Shown here: in pieces, positions 43,708 through 53,149 of the stretch | Layout: each line of letters starts with the position of its first letter | Position numbering within the stretch: the stretch's first letter is position 1 | NCBI RefSeq assembly: GCF_023612255.1 | Contig: NZ_CP063231.1 | Location: 3,652,501 to 3,716,500, forward strand | Direction: 5' to 3' | From: Luteibacter flocculans | Lineage (GTDB): Bacteria > Pseudomonadota > Gammaproteobacteria > Xanthomonadales > Rhodanobacteraceae | DNA length: 64,000 nt | Notes under the pieces: generated by a model | The model's database searches: none | What the model was told of the DNA's origin: nothing | What the model saw: the letters and a program-made list of their open reading frames with translations, nothing else | Made by a program: the position numbers and the translations under genes

Positions 43708-44844
43708 TCACCCCTTGTCGATGCGCACGCGGGCGCCGTCGACGAGCAGCATCTGACCTTCGGTAACGACGCGCTCGCCCGCCTGCAGGCCCTTGTCCAC
43801 GACGACGCGATCGGCCGTGGTAGCGCCGGTGGTAATCGAGCGCTGTTCGACCGTGCTGTCGGGCTTCACGACGAACACGAACGTACCCGTCGACGAACTC
43901 TGCAACGCCACGACCGGAATGCTGATGGCATCGAACAGGCGAGTCGTGGGCAAGGTGACTTCGGCGAACTGGCCGGGCGTGAGCCGACCGTCGCGGTTGG
44001 TGAACCGCCCCTTCAGGACGATCGTGCCGGTCGTCGCATCGACGGCGTTGTCGATGAATTCCAGCTCGCCCTGCAACGGTTCGCCCTCGTCGCCAGGAAT
44101 CTTCGCCATGACGGCGAGCGTCCCGCGGCGGACGCTCTGGCGCACGGCGGCGAGGCTGTCCTCGGGAATGGCGAATGCCACGCGAATGGGGTCTACCTGA
44201 TTCAGCACCACGATGTCGGTGGTGTCGGCGGAGAGGGTGGCCCCCGGATAAGCGAGCGGCGCACCGGTCACGCCGTCGAACGGCGCGACGATGGTCGTGA
44301 AGTCCAGTTGCGTTTGCGCGGCACGCGCCGCGGCGCGATCGCTTTCCAGCGCAGCGCGCGCCACGCCGAGGTTGGCCTTGTAGAGGTCGTAGTCCGCGCG
44401 GCTGACGAAGCCCTTGCCGAGCATGTTCTCGTAGCGGGCAAGGTCGGCCTCGGCCTTCACGAGCTGCGCCTGGTCGCGAGCCACGTTACCCATGGCCTCG
44501 TCGTAGGCCGCTTTCAGCGGCCGCTGATCCACCTGCGCGAGCAGGTCGCCTTTCTTCACGTGAGACCCAGGCGTGAACGCCAGCGATTGAAGTTGCCCGT
44601 TCACCCGGGACCGGACATTGACGGTGGAGTACGCCTCTGCCCGGCCGATGACCTTGAGGGAAAGATCGATCTCCCCTTGGCTCGCCACGGCAGTCGTGAC
44701 CGGCACGCCAGCATTCGCTGCCCGACCTGGAACCTCGGCGGGGGTCTTGCCGCCGGCCTGATGCCGCCACACGCCGATACCGAGCGCGGCGATGGCCACG
44801 AGGCCGACGAGGAGGAGAAGCTTCTTCCCTGGGGATCGCTGCAT
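43708..44844 (-). CDS. RND efflux periplasmic adaptor (HlyD/AcrA type)
   Basis: A 378-residue membrane fusion protein. A single N-terminal membrane anchor (LLLLVGLVAIAALGIGVW) precedes the barrel-sandwich/lipoyl hybrid (VNVRSRVNGQLQSLAFTPG, with HVKKGDLLAQVD), an alpha-helical hairpin with FVSRADYDLYKANLGVA, and a beta-barrel domain. It bridges the RND pump to the outer-membrane channel. No lipobox is seen, so it is anchored by the helix. It lies 5 bp upstream of the pump start and 117 bp downstream of a MarR gene in the same direction. Confidence 0.92.
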   Translation of the reverse strand: MQRSPGKKLLLLVGLVAIAALGIGVWRHQAGGKTPAEVPGRAANAGVPVTTAVASQGEIDLSLKVIGRAEAYSTVNVRSRVNGQLQSLAFTPGSHVKKGDLLAQVDQRPLKAAYDEAMGNVARDQAQLVKAEADLARYENMLGKGFVSRADYDLYKANLGVARAALESDRAAARAAQTQLDFTTIVAPFDGVTGAPLAYPGATLSADTTDIVVLNQVDPIRVAFAIPEDSLAAVRQSVRRGTLAVMAKIPGDEGEPLQGELEFIDNAVDATTGTIVLKGRFTNRDGRLTPGQFAEVTLPTTRLFDAISIPVVALQSSSTGTFVFVVKPDSTVEQRSITTGATTADRVVVDKGLQAGERVVTEGQMLLVDGARVRIDKG

Positions 44845-44913
44845 GTGGGCTCCGGCCGAATCCCTGCGATTCGGTCGCCGCGCTGGGGAAGCACGGGCTG
44901 GTTGCTGGGACGG

Positions 44914-44943
44914 TTATCCGTAAAAGCTAACGCATATCCTAAT
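44914..44943 (-). promoter_or_regulatory. AT-rich direct-repeat site upstream of the efflux adaptor
   Basis: TTATCCGTAA (44914-44923) and ATATCCTAAT (44934-44943) are near-direct repeats at 20-bp spacing in an otherwise GC-rich 117-bp spacer between the MarR gene and the adaptor gene. This could hold the efflux promoter or a regulator site; the call is tentative. Confidence 0.25.
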
Positions 44944-44961
44944 CCATCCGTTGACCCGTCT

Positions 44962-45423
44962 TCAGGCTTCGTCGGAGGGCCCGTCCAGACCTTGCAGGTT
45001 CTCTTTCATGCGGTCGAGGACTGCCAGCATGGTTTGCAGATCGCCCGTGGAAATCCCTTGGGTAGCATCACGGCGCAGGCCGCGGGCGATGTCTTCCATG
45101 TCGTCGATCACCCCGCGAGCCTGATCGGTGTCGTGCAGGCGCCAGGCGCGACGGTCCTTCGGATCGGCGCGGCGCTCCACGAACCCTGCAGCTTGCAGGC
45201 GGTCGATGACGCGACCTACCGCGATCGGTTCCATGTCCAGTTGCTCGGCCAGCTCGTTCTGGCGCATGCCCGGGCGGCGATGCAGCGCCTTCAAGGCACG
45301 CCACTGCGCGCGGGTCAGACCAAAACGCGTCGCCCTCCGGTCGAAGTGCTTGCGAAAGAGCAAGGTCACATCGTTGATGAGATAGGCGAACGAGATGTCT
45401 TCAACTTTGAGTTGGTCGGCCAT
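44962..45423 (-). CDS. MarR-family transcriptional regulator
   Basis: A 153-residue winged-helix regulator. The recognition helix region reads RQNELAEQLDMEPIAVGRVIDRLQAAGFVERR with the wing DPKDRRAWRLH (key parts QLDMEPIAVGRVIDRL and DPKDRRAWRL). It lies directly upstream of the RND adaptor and pump, the usual place for a repressor of its own efflux operon (EmrR/MexR-like). The ligand is unknown. Divergent from the macrodomain gene across 78 bp, so it could influence that gene too. Confidence 0.9.
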   Translation of the reverse strand: MADQLKVEDISFAYLINDVTLLFRKHFDRRATRFGLTRAQWRALKALHRRPGMRQNELAEQLDMEPIAVGRVIDRLQAAGFVERRADPKDRRAWRLHDTDQARGVIDDMEDIARGLRRDATQGISTGDLQTMLAVLDRMKENLQGLDGPSDEA

Positions 45424-45501
45424 AACCTTGGGTGGAATATCCGGACTGTCTGGCGGCCATCGTAGCCAAATGCCGACGAGCCGTCACAAGGAGCTTGCGC
45501 C

Positions 45502-46008
45502 ATGCCCTTCGAGGTGATCGAGACAGACATCACCACGCTCGCCGTGGATGCGATCGTCAACGCAGCGAACGAATCCTTGCTGGGTGGCGGCGGCGTGGAC
45601 GGCGCCATTCACAGAGCCGCCGGACCGGCGCTGCTGGCGGCATGCCGGGCCCTGCCCGAGGTACGTCGCGGCATTCGCTGCCCCACGGGTGAAGCCCGCA
45701 TCACGCCCGGTTTTGCCCTGCCCGCCCGATTCGTCATCCACACGGTGGGCCCGGTCTGGCATGGCTGCGCCCGTGGTGAAGCTGAGCTTCTGGCGGACTG
45801 CTATACGAATTCCCTCAAGCTGGCCCGTGAGAATGGCGTGGGTTCGATCGCCTTCCCCGCCATCAGCGCAGGCATCTACGGTTATCCGGCAGAAGCGGCC
45901 GCAGAGATCGCGGTCCGCACCGTCCGCGATGCTGCATGGCAGCCGGAGCGCGTGGTGTTCTGCACCTTCGGCGCGACGATGACCCGCATCTACGAAGGTC
46001 TGCTCTAG
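45502..46008 (+). CDS. MacroD-type macrodomain hydrolase (O-acetyl-ADP-ribose deacetylase-like)
   Basis: A 168-residue stand-alone macrodomain. [22 protein letters not shown] holds the ADP-ribose-binding loop with the conserved Asn and the catalytic Asp of MacroD/YmdB enzymes (key part [14 protein letters not shown]), and [10 protein letters not shown] is the second binding loop. Such enzymes remove ADP-ribose from acidic residues or deacetylate O-acetyl-ADP-ribose; YmdB also affects RNase III in E. coli. The ATG has AAGGAG upstream. It is not beside a toxin gene, so a general housekeeping role is likely. Convergent with batD. Confidence 0.92.
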   Translation: MPFEVIETDITTLAVDAIVNAANESLLGGGGVDGAIHRAAGPALLAACRALPEVRRGIRCPTGEARITPGFALPARFVIHTVGPVWHGCARGEAELLADCYTNSLKLARENGVGSIAFPAISAGIYGYPAEAAAEIAVRTVRDAAWQPERVVFCTFGATMTRIYEGLL

Positions 46009-46026
46009 GCTTCAGCAAGCACTGAC

Positions 46027-47742
46027 CTAGCGGGGATATAGGGGAGGCAATGTGCCGGATTTGCCCGTAGATTCAGCTGGCAGCCAATCGAACCCATCCG
46101 CGAAGGCATCGCGCAGTGCCGTGCCCGGCGCACTTCCGCCTGCGAACCGGGCCTGCTGCAAGCTGGCGATGGCGTCGCGTTGACGACCCTCGCGCAACGC
46201 CGCGGCCAAAACACCTAGCGAACGCATGGAGGGGCGATGGACGCGTGCCCAAGCGAGAAGCGCATGTTCGATCGCTGCGAGGTCGCTGCCTGCAACAGCC
46301 GCGCGGAAACGTTCGCGAGCCGCGCGATCGCTCGTGCCATCCGTAGTCGTCCTGCCGGGTGTCGGCAGAGCCTCTTCACGCTTGCCGCGCCGGGAGAGCA
46401 CGAACCACGCCGCCATCGTGAGCAGCCAGAGCGCCACCGCGACGATGAACAACGTCCGCCACGGCAGCCTCTCGGTGTCCGTCGTTGCCGAAACCGTGTC
46501 TTTGATCGGAACGACACCAGGCGCGGAGGCCGATGACGCGGCGGTGCCCGCCGCCGCAGGCGCGGAGGGCGGCGGCGCGACCGCGCCACCCGCACCGGGA
46601 AGCACTTCCACATCGTGCGCCGGAATGGTCGCCACTTCGGCCTTGTCCGTGACGACGTTCCACCAGTGCAGTGTCGTGGCGGGAATGTGCAGCGTGCCAT
46701 CACGCGTGGGCACAACGGCGAACGACTGCTGGCGACGCCCGGTGATCCACGATCCGCTGCTGCCGCCGCCCGTCACGGCCTTGTCGGGATAGACGTCCGC
46801 GCCGTCGAGCTTCGGCAGCGACAGGGCCGGCAACGCCTCGAATGGCATGCCCGTGGCATCGAGGCGCATGGTGAGCGTCAACGGCTGCCCGACCCTGGCC
46901 TTGCCGTCTGCGGGCAATCCGTCGAGAGAAAGTTTCAAGTCGCGCGCTGGTATCCAGGCGCCTTCGGAGGCCGACGCGGGACGTGCGCGCACGTCGACCC
47001 GCACACGTTCGGCCACGGCGTTCACCGGTTCGCCACCACCGAAAAAGGAATTCATGTCGGAAGGATCGACTGCCGTGCCCTCGAACGTGGGCGGCTGGAT
47101 CTCCAGTGTGCCGGCGTGTTGCGGAAAGATCGCGTAGTGCCGCTCCACGACGTTGAAGCGTCGCCCGCCGCGCATGACCTGATAGTTCGCATCCTGGCCG
47201 ACACGGCGCACTTCGGCGCCTTCGGCGGACGGATCGCCAAGCTGGCCGTCTGCCAGGTTCACCGCGAAGGAGAGCCGCAACGTGTAGTCGATCTGCTGCC
47301 CGACATAGGCATGGTTGGGCTCGACCGTTCCTTCCAGCGAAACCGGGCGGTCCGCCGATGGAACGCGATCGTTGGCGGTAGCGACCACGTCGAGCGTGAC
47401 CGGCTGCGTCTGCTGGCCGGCAATCGTCAAAGGCGGGATGGTGAGGTGGCCTTCGCGCCGCGGACGCAGCGCAATGCCCAGGATCGTTCGCGATTCGCGC
47501 TTGCCGTTGACGATGCTCAGCGTGTGGTTCGTCGACGTTTCCAACACGACGAAGTCCGGCGTGAGCGGCGAAAGGTCGGGCGAACCGGTCGTCTGGTCGC
47601 CGACCTCGATGTTGAGAGTGACGGTTTCGCCGACGCCGACGCGATTGCGGTCGAGCGATGCGACGGGGCCGCTGTCCTGCGCCCAGCCCAGCAGCGGCGC
47701 GCACGACAACACGAGGCCGAGAAGGATTCGACGCATGATCAT
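46027..47742 (-). CDS. batD: BatD-like oxygen-tolerance membrane protein
   Basis: A 571-residue protein with a signal peptide (RRILLGLVLSCAPLLGWAQ), a long beta-rich periplasmic region of the BatD family (NRVGVGETVTLNIEVGDQ, PNHAYVGQQIDYTLRLSF), then a Pro/Ala linker and one membrane helix (LFIVAVALWLLTMAAWFVLS) before a cytoplasmic tail. In Bacteroides the Bat genes aid aerotolerance; the molecular role in proteobacteria is not settled. The ATG overlaps the batB stop (ATGA), so it is co-translated. It ends the six-gene minus-strand operon that starts with moxR. Confidence 0.85.
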   Translation of the reverse strand: MIMRRILLGLVLSCAPLLGWAQDSGPVASLDRNRVGVGETVTLNIEVGDQTTGSPDLSPLTPDFVVLETSTNHTLSIVNGKRESRTILGIALRPRREGHLTIPPLTIAGQQTQPVTLDVVATANDRVPSADRPVSLEGTVEPNHAYVGQQIDYTLRLSFAVNLADGQLGDPSAEGAEVRRVGQDANYQVMRGGRRFNVVERHYAIFPQHAGTLEIQPPTFEGTAVDPSDMNSFFGGGEPVNAVAERVRVDVRARPASASEGAWIPARDLKLSLDGLPADGKARVGQPLTLTMRLDATGMPFEALPALSLPKLDGADVYPDKAVTGGGSSGSWITGRRQQSFAVVPTRDGTLHIPATTLHWWNVVTDKAEVATIPAHDVEVLPGAGGAVAPPPSAPAAAGTAASSASAPGVVPIKDTVSATTDTERLPWRTLFIVAVALWLLTMAAWFVLSRRGKREEALPTPGRTTTDGTSDRAARERFRAAVAGSDLAAIEHALLAWARVHRPSMRSLGVLAAALREGRQRDAIASLQQARFAGGSAPGTALRDAFADGFDWLPAESTGKSGTLPPLYPR

Positions 47743-49643
47743 TCTTCCGGTTCCGCGCCGTGGCGGCGTTGATATTCGAGCATGAACTTTCTCCGTAGCA
47801 GGCCACCGGGGTCGTCGGGCACGCGCATGAGCGCGCGCTGCACGTCGGGCGGCAACTTCGACGACGCGTCGTCACCGGCCATGGTGCCGAGGTCGTGGTC
47901 CCGCTCGCCCGGCTTGCCGTTCGCCTTGCCGGCCAGTGCGGCATCCATCTTTTCCTTCAGCGCTTCCTGCGCCTGCTTGGCCTGCGCCTGCTGTGCTTCG
48001 GACTTTGCGGCGGCGTCGCCTTGCGGCGCCTGCCCCTTTCCGTTGTCCTGACTGCGATCGGCACCATCGCCTTCGCCCGCCTTGTCCTTGGCGCCCGCTT
48101 CGTTGCCGCCGTCCTTCCCATCGGCGCCGGACTGCTTGCCGCTCTGGCCCTGCTGTCCGTCCTTGCCGTCTTCCTGGCCTTGCTGCTGATCCTTGTCCTG
48201 GTTGCCAGAAGACTGTTGCTGGTTCTTGTCCTGCTCGCCCTTACCGCCCTGCTTGTTCTTGTCCTGCTCGGATTTCTTTTGCTGCTGTTGCTTGAGGAAG
48301 TCGGCCACGGCCTTGCGATTGGCGGCGGCGTCAGCGTGGTGCGGATCGCGCTTGAGCGCGCGATCGTAGGCTGCGAGGGCGTCCTCGTAGCGCTGCTGTT
48401 TGGCGAGTGCGTTGCCGAGGTTGTATTGCGATTCGGCGTCGTCACGCTGCGCGAATGCGGTTTCCGCGGCGGCGTAGTCGCCCGCACGATACGCCGCTGC
48501 ACCACGCAACGCCGGATCGTGTGCGAGTGTCTGCGCTCGCTTTGCATCACCCTGAGCAAGCGCCTGTGCCGCTTGCTGGTCGCGCGTGCGGAACAGGTCG
48601 GTCAACCCGTCGGCGCGTGCAGGCGACAGCGGCACGAAGGCCAAGGCAAGCACGAGCAGCCAACCTCTCCGGAACGCCAACGCCACGATGGGAAGCAAGG
48701 GAAGCAGCAGCCACGGGCCGCGGTCCTGCCACTGTCCAGACGTCGCACCGTTGATCGCCTTGGCATCGCCGTCGCCACGCACCAGAGACGCCAGTGACTT
48801 CACGTCGGAACTGTCGTCCGCGACGGGCACGAAGCGTCCACCCCCCGCCTCGGCAACGGCACCGAGTGACGCATCGTCCCGAGGCGCCATGACGATCGCG
48901 CCATGCTCGTCCTTCAGGAATCCGCCCTCGCTGGTGGGAATGGGGCCGCCGCGGGTGCTGCCGACGCCGAGCACAGAAACGCGATCGCCCGCGGCACGGG
49001 CGCGCCGGGCCGCGGCGACGGCTTCGCCATCGGCCCGATCGGTAACGAGTACGATCGAGCCGCCGCGAAGACCCGCGTGACGGATGAGATCGGCCGCCTG
49101 GTCGATGGCCTTCCCAGGATCGTCTCCCTCGACCGGCATGGTGTCCGGTGCCAACGCCGTCAGCAGATCGTCCACGCTGTGCGCGTCGGTGGTGAGCGGG
49201 GCAACGGTGAACGCCTCGCCGGTATAGGCGATCAAGGCATTCATGCCATCGCCGTTCGCGGCATAGAGTTCGCGGATCTTGTAGCGCACGCGGCTAAGGC
49301 GATCGGGTACGACGTCGTGCGAAAGCATGTGTGGCGACATCGACACGACCACCACCTGCGCGGCGCGTTCGGCAAACAAGGGCTGGGCCTGCTTGTCCCA
49401 TGTCGGCCCGGCAAGCGCGACGATCGCAAGCAAGGCCGCCGAGACGAACGCCGCCACCGGCGCGCGCGCGGCAGAGGGTTCGCCATCGAGCAGGTAGGGC
49501 AACAGGGCCGGATCCGCCAGCCGCGCCAGCACGCGTTGCTCCGCGGGCCGACGACCCACGAGCCAGGCCAACACCGGCACAAGCACGAGCAGCCACAGCC
49601 AGTGCGGCTCGATGAAATGAAAATCGCGCAGCCATGTCGTCAT
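47739..49643 (-). CDS. batB: BatB/BatC-like VWA-TPR fusion protein with altered MIDAS
   Basis: A 634-residue protein. Two N-terminal membrane segments and a VWA domain (to about 320) are followed by a third helix, TPR repeats (AAETAFAQRDDAESQYNLGN and EDALAAYDRALKRDPHHADA) and a long Gln/Lys/Gly/Asp-rich tail (about 440-590). In most VWA proteins the metal site begins DxSxS; here that strand reads VVVVSMSPHML, with Ser in place of Asp, so metal binding there is doubtful. The TPR part corresponds to BatC, fused in this lineage. ATG 49643 overlaps the batA stop by 4 bp. Confidence 0.87.
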   Translation of the reverse strand: MTTWLRDFHFIEPHWLWLLVLVPVLAWLVGRRPAEQRVLARLADPALLPYLLDGEPSAARAPVAAFVSAALLAIVALAGPTWDKQAQPLFAERAAQVVVVSMSPHMLSHDVVPDRLSRVRYKIRELYAANGDGMNALIAYTGEAFTVAPLTTDAHSVDDLLTALAPDTMPVEGDDPGKAIDQAADLIRHAGLRGGSIVLVTDRADGEAVAAARRARAAGDRVSVLGVGSTRGGPIPTSEGGFLKDEHGAIVMAPRDDASLGAVAEAGGGRFVPVADDSSDVKSLASLVRGDGDAKAINGATSGQWQDRGPWLLLPLLPIVALAFRRGWLLVLALAFVPLSPARADGLTDLFRTRDQQAAQALAQGDAKRAQTLAHDPALRGAAAYRAGDYAAAETAFAQRDDAESQYNLGNALAKQQRYEDALAAYDRALKRDPHHADAAANRKAVADFLKQQQQKKSEQDKNKQGGKGEQDKNQQQSSGNQDKDQQQGQEDGKDGQQGQSGKQSGADGKDGGNEAGAKDKAGEGDGADRSQDNGKGQAPQGDAAAKSEAQQAQAKQAQEALKEKMDAALAGKANGKPGERDHDLGTMAGDDASSKLPPDVQRALMRVPDDPGGLLRRKFMLEYQRRHGAEPEE

Positions 49644-50626
49644 GCGGCCGCCCTCGTACCGACATAACGCGGCACCATAGCGAGAGCGAACAACAGGCAC
49701 GCCGCCAGCAGGGGCCAGCGGAACAGCTCCACGTGCGGACGCAACGCCGCGCCCTGCTGCGGCACGGGTTCGAGCGTGTCGATGGCGCGATACGCATCGG
49801 CCAGTTCGCTCGTATCGGTGGCGCGGAAGAAACGACCGCCGGTCTGATTGGCAATGTCGGTGAGCATGCCGACGTCGAGATCGGCGGAGGGATTGACGAC
49901 GCGACTGCCGAAGAAATCGGGCACACGCATCGCATTCGCACCGATGCCGATGGTGTACACGCGCACGCCTGCCGCCTTCGCCGCCCGGGCCGCCTCACGC
50001 GGTGCAATGGAACCGGCGTTATTCACACCGTCCGTCAGCAGCACGACCACACGGGCTTGCTCGGGCATGTCGGCGAGGCGCTTCACAGCGACGGCGAGCG
50101 CGTCGCCGATAGCGGTCTCACGACCCGGCAGGCCGACGACCGCGCCATGCAACTGTGCGCGCACGGCGTCCAGATCGTACGTCAGCGGCGTGACGAGGTA
50201 CGCCTGCGAACCGAACAGAATAAGCCCCAGCTGATCGCCTGCACGGCGATCGATGAAGTCGCCCGCGATGGCTTCCACCGCGGCGAAGCGCGTGACATCA
50301 CGACCCGCGAGCTGCATGTCGCCGAGCGACATGCTTCCCGAAAGATCCACGGCGAGCATCATGGCGCGGCCGCTCCGTCGTTGCGGCTCTGGCGGACCGA
50401 GCTGCTGCGGACGCGCCGCAGCGACCACAAGGCACACCCACGCGAGCACCAGCAGCAGGGTCGCTGCGAAGGGCGCCTTCGCCAGCGACGCCTGCACGAG
50501 CGCCAGTCCGGGCTGTGGGAGATTCAGCGCTTGCGCCGGCTTCACCGGCCGCAACACGCGGCGCAACAACCAGGGCAGCGGCAACGCCAGGAAGAGCCAC
50601 GGCCAGGCGAACTCAGGCAGGGACAT
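49640..50626 (-). CDS. batA: BatA-like VWA-domain membrane protein
   Basis: A 328-residue protein with membrane segments near both ends and a central VWA domain. The MIDAS is complete: DLSGSMSLGDM (near residue 94) with LLTDGVNNAG downstream. The protein probably presents its VWA domain to the cytoplasm or periplasm as a binding module for the MoxR ATPase system. Start 50626 (MSLPEFAWPW) overlaps the DUF4381 gene by 14 bp. Together with batB, which has lost the MIDAS Asp, the pair looks functionally asymmetric. Confidence 0.9.
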   Translation of the reverse strand: MSLPEFAWPWLFLALPLPWLLRRVLRPVKPAQALNLPQPGLALVQASLAKAPFAATLLLVLAWVCLVVAAARPQQLGPPEPQRRSGRAMMLAVDLSGSMSLGDMQLAGRDVTRFAAVEAIAGDFIDRRAGDQLGLILFGSQAYLVTPLTYDLDAVRAQLHGAVVGLPGRETAIGDALAVAVKRLADMPEQARVVVLLTDGVNNAGSIAPREAARAAKAAGVRVYTIGIGANAMRVPDFFGSRVVNPSADLDVGMLTDIANQTGGRFFRATDTSELADAYRAIDTLEPVPQQGAALRPHVELFRWPLLAACLLFALAMVPRYVGTRAAA

Positions 50627-51119
50627 GCGATGCCCTCCGTGCGTTGGCCCCGCGCGACGGACGACGCAACGCGGCACGCACCCAGGCCTCGACCTCACGT
50701 GCCGCGGCGTCGACGTCGATCGGCATGTCGCGCCGGTACTTCGCATCGTCCAACGTAGCCAGCAGCGATACATTCTGGGTCGGCGCCATGCGAGCGAGCG
50801 CCGCCCGCCAGGCTTCGCCGGACAGCGCAACGCTTTGCGGCTCGCGCGTGCGAGCGACGCGCCGTACGAGTTCGCTTGCCTTGGCCGCGAAGGCGATGGC
50901 GTCGCCATCACGCGCATGCCGTTCGCGGGCATCGCGCAAGTCGGCCAGGGTCGCATCCACGTAGCGTCGCCATGTGATACGACGTCGCCACACGATCACA
51001 AGAACGACGAGTGCGATGACGACAAGCACCAGCAACACCCACCAGCCCGGTGCCCATGGCCACCACGGGGACACCGGCGGCACGTGGATGTCGCGCAATG
51101 CAGGACCGTTCTCGGGCAT
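50613..51119 (-). CDS. DUF4381 family membrane protein
   Basis: A 168-residue protein. LRDIHVPPVSPWWPWAPGWW is the conserved DUF4381 opening, followed by one membrane helix (VLLVLVVIALVVLVIVW) and a helical cytoplasmic domain with TLADLRDARERHARDGDAIA. The family is found only in moxR-DUF58-VWA operons; function is unknown, probably an assembly factor. The ATG shares one base with the DUF58 stop (TGATG), and the 3' end overlaps batA by 14 bp. Confidence 0.88.
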   Translation of the reverse strand: MPENGPALRDIHVPPVSPWWPWAPGWWVLLVLVVIALVVLVIVWRRRITWRRYVDATLADLRDARERHARDGDAIAFAAKASELVRRVARTREPQSVALSGEAWRAALARMAPTQNVSLLATLDDAKYRRDMPIDVDAAAREVEAWVRAALRRPSRGANARRASHVPA

Positions 51120-52039
51120 CACCGACTCCTCGCCTGACCGAGCAGAGCGACGATCGCGTCGAGCGGATCCGCCGTGGTGTCCAGTGTGCGGTGCTTCAGA
51201 CCAAGGCCCGCGCATAACGTATCGAGCCTGTGCCGGCCGTCGCCAAGGGTGCGCGCGAAATCCGCACGCTGGCGCTCGCCGTGCAACGCCACGTCGTAGT
51301 GCACGCCACGATGGGCGAACGGATAGCGCCCTGCAGGCGGCTCGGCGAGTTCGAGCGGATCGGCCACGGTAAGCACCGCAACTTCCGCTTTCGCGACGAG
51401 GCCGAGCATGCGTCCTCGCGCCGCATCATCCACGGCGAAACCGTCGCTCACCAGCAGCACTCGGGATGCGCCATGCATGAGCCGGCCGGCACGTTGGAGT
51501 GCACTCGACAGCGTTTCGTCCTCTGCCGGTGGGAGCGCATCCCACGCCGCCAGGGCACCCGCCACGGCAAGCGCGCCACGCGCACCGCCCTGCGGACGCA
51601 GCAGATGACGCTGACCGCCGAAGGCCAACACGCCGACGCGATCGGCGCCGCGCACCGCATACCACGCCGCCATGGCCGCAGCTCGCGCAGCCTGTACCGA
51701 CTTGAAGCGCGTACGCGTACCGAAGCGCATGCTCGCGTTGGTGTCGAGCAGGATGAGCAATCGCCCTTCCCGTTCTTCCTGGAACAGCTTGGTATGCGCC
51801 ACGCCACTGCGTGCGGTCAGGCGCCAGTCCATCCGGCGCACGTCGTCGCCGGGCTGGTAAACGCGCGACTCGGCGTAGTCCATGCCACGTCCGTGCAGGC
51901 GGCTGGGGCGCTGCCCGCTGCGCTGCACGCGCGAAACCACGGGGGGCGCGGGCGCCCGCGCCACGCGCGAACGCAGGGCGATGAGTTCGGGAAGCGAGAC
52001 GTGAACGCGCCCGTCGGCGCTGGGGGCGGCGGCGTTCAC
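51119..52039 (-). CDS. DUF58 domain protein
   Basis: A 306-residue protein. SRLHGRGMDYAESRVYQPGDDVRRMDWRLTARSG carries the DUF58 core (key part YQPGDDVRRMDWRLTAR), and the later LLILLDTNASMRFGTRTRFK is a VWA-like strand with DTNASM, close to a MIDAS. DUF58 proteins partner MoxR ATPases, probably as adaptor or target. No membrane helix is visible, so it is cytoplasmic. It overlaps the moxR stop by 4 bp (ATGA) and the DUF4381 start by 1 bp, so the operon is tightly coupled. Confidence 0.9.
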   Translation of the reverse strand: MNAAAPSADGRVHVSLPELIALRSRVARAPAPPVVSRVQRSGQRPSRLHGRGMDYAESRVYQPGDDVRRMDWRLTARSGVAHTKLFQEEREGRLLILLDTNASMRFGTRTRFKSVQAARAAAMAAWYAVRGADRVGVLAFGGQRHLLRPQGGARGALAVAGALAAWDALPPAEDETLSSALQRAGRLMHGASRVLLVSDGFAVDDAARGRMLGLVAKAEVAVLTVADPLELAEPPAGRYPFAHRGVHYDVALHGERQRADFARTLGDGRHRLDTLCAGLGLKHRTLDTTADPLDAIVALLGQARSR

Positions 52040-53028
52040 GGCAGCGGAACGAGGTCCAGCAGGCGGTCGATGACCGTATCGATGCGGACGCCTTCGGCCT
52101 CGGCCTCGTAACTGGGCAGCACGCGATGGCGCAGTACTTCATGCGCGACGGCGTGAACGTCGTCCGGCACCACGTAATCGCGCCCGGCCAGCCAGGCGTG
52201 CGCGCGGGCGCAGCGATCGAGTGCGATCGTGGCACGCGGGCTTGCGCCCCAGGCGATCCAGCGGGCGAGTTCCGGACCGTACTTACCGGCATCGCGCGAC
52301 GCGACCACCAACTGGGTGATGTAACGCTCGAGCGGCTCGGCCATGTGTACGGCAAGCACGGCGTCGCGCGCCGCGAAGACCTCTGCGGGACGGAGTACAT
52401 AGGACGGCGGCGGCGCAGGATGCACCACCTCGCGCGCCTGCTCGCGGGCAAGGCGAAGAATCGCCAGTTCGGCATCGGCGTCCGGGTAGCCGATGGTCAC
52501 GTGCATGAGAAAACGGTCGAGCTGCGCCTCGGGCAACGCGAAGGTGCCCTCCTGCTCGATGGGATTCTGCGTGGCCATCACCATGAACAAGTCGGGCAAC
52601 GGCCAGGTTCGTCGACCGATGGTGATCTGCCGTTCCGCCATGGCCTCCAGCAGGGCCGACTGCACCTTGGCTGGCGCGCGGTTGATCTCGTCCGCGAGGA
52701 CGATGTTGTGGAACACCGGACCACGCTCGAATTCGAAGCTGCCGGTCTGCGGTCGGAAGATATCTGTGCCGGTCAGATCTGCGGGGAGCAGGTCGGGCGT
52801 GAACTGGATACGGTGGAAATCGGCTTCGATACGCGTGGCAAGCGCCTTGATCGCCGTGGTCTTCGCCAGCCCGGGCGCACCCTCGACCAGCAGATGGCCG
52901 TCGGCCAACAGGGCGATAAGCAGGCATTCGACCAGATGCGGCTGGCCGATGATGCCCCGCGCCAGTTCCTCACGCAGGCGGACGAAGGCGTCCTGAAGCG
53001 GCGTGGCGGCAGCGGGCGTGTCGGACAT
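52036..53028 (-). CDS. moxR: MoxR family AAA+ ATPase
   Basis: A 330-residue AAA+ ATPase with Walker A GAPGLAKTT, Walker B VLADEINRAP, sensor 1 MATQNPIEQEG and the MoxR-typical lid domain. MoxR ATPases act as chaperones that mature or insert metals into VWA-containing complexes. ATG 53028 (MSDTPAAATPLQ) agrees with family starts; the frame is open 14 codons further upstream without conservation. It heads the moxR-DUF58-DUF4381-batA-batB-batD operon, with all genes overlapping their neighbours by 1-14 bp. Confidence 0.94.
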   Translation of the reverse strand: MSDTPAAATPLQDAFVRLREELARGIIGQPHLVECLLIALLADGHLLVEGAPGLAKTTAIKALATRIEADFHRIQFTPDLLPADLTGTDIFRPQTGSFEFERGPVFHNIVLADEINRAPAKVQSALLEAMAERQITIGRRTWPLPDLFMVMATQNPIEQEGTFALPEAQLDRFLMHVTIGYPDADAELAILRLAREQAREVVHPAPPPSYVLRPAEVFAARDAVLAVHMAEPLERYITQLVVASRDAGKYGPELARWIAWGASPRATIALDRCARAHAWLAGRDYVVPDDVHAVAHEVLRHRVLPSYEAEAEGVRIDTVIDRLLDLVPLP

Positions 53029-53086
53029 GGGCGGGGTCTCGTGCAGGGCGGAGGCCCGATGAGACCACACGAACGCCCAGAAGTTT

Positions 53087-53110
53087 AGGGCCGAAGGTCA
53101 GTTCGGCCCT
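53087..53110 (-). terminator. Hairpin between halovibrin-like gene and moxR
   Basis: AGGGCCGAA/TTCGGCCCT forms a 9-bp stem with a 6-nt loop. It lies downstream of the lipoprotein gene and upstream of moxR; on the minus strand only AAACTT follows, so termination would be weak. Confidence 0.45.
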
Positions 53111-53149
53111 GTCGCCTGGACGCGGGCCACGACCCGCGCGACCTATGTG

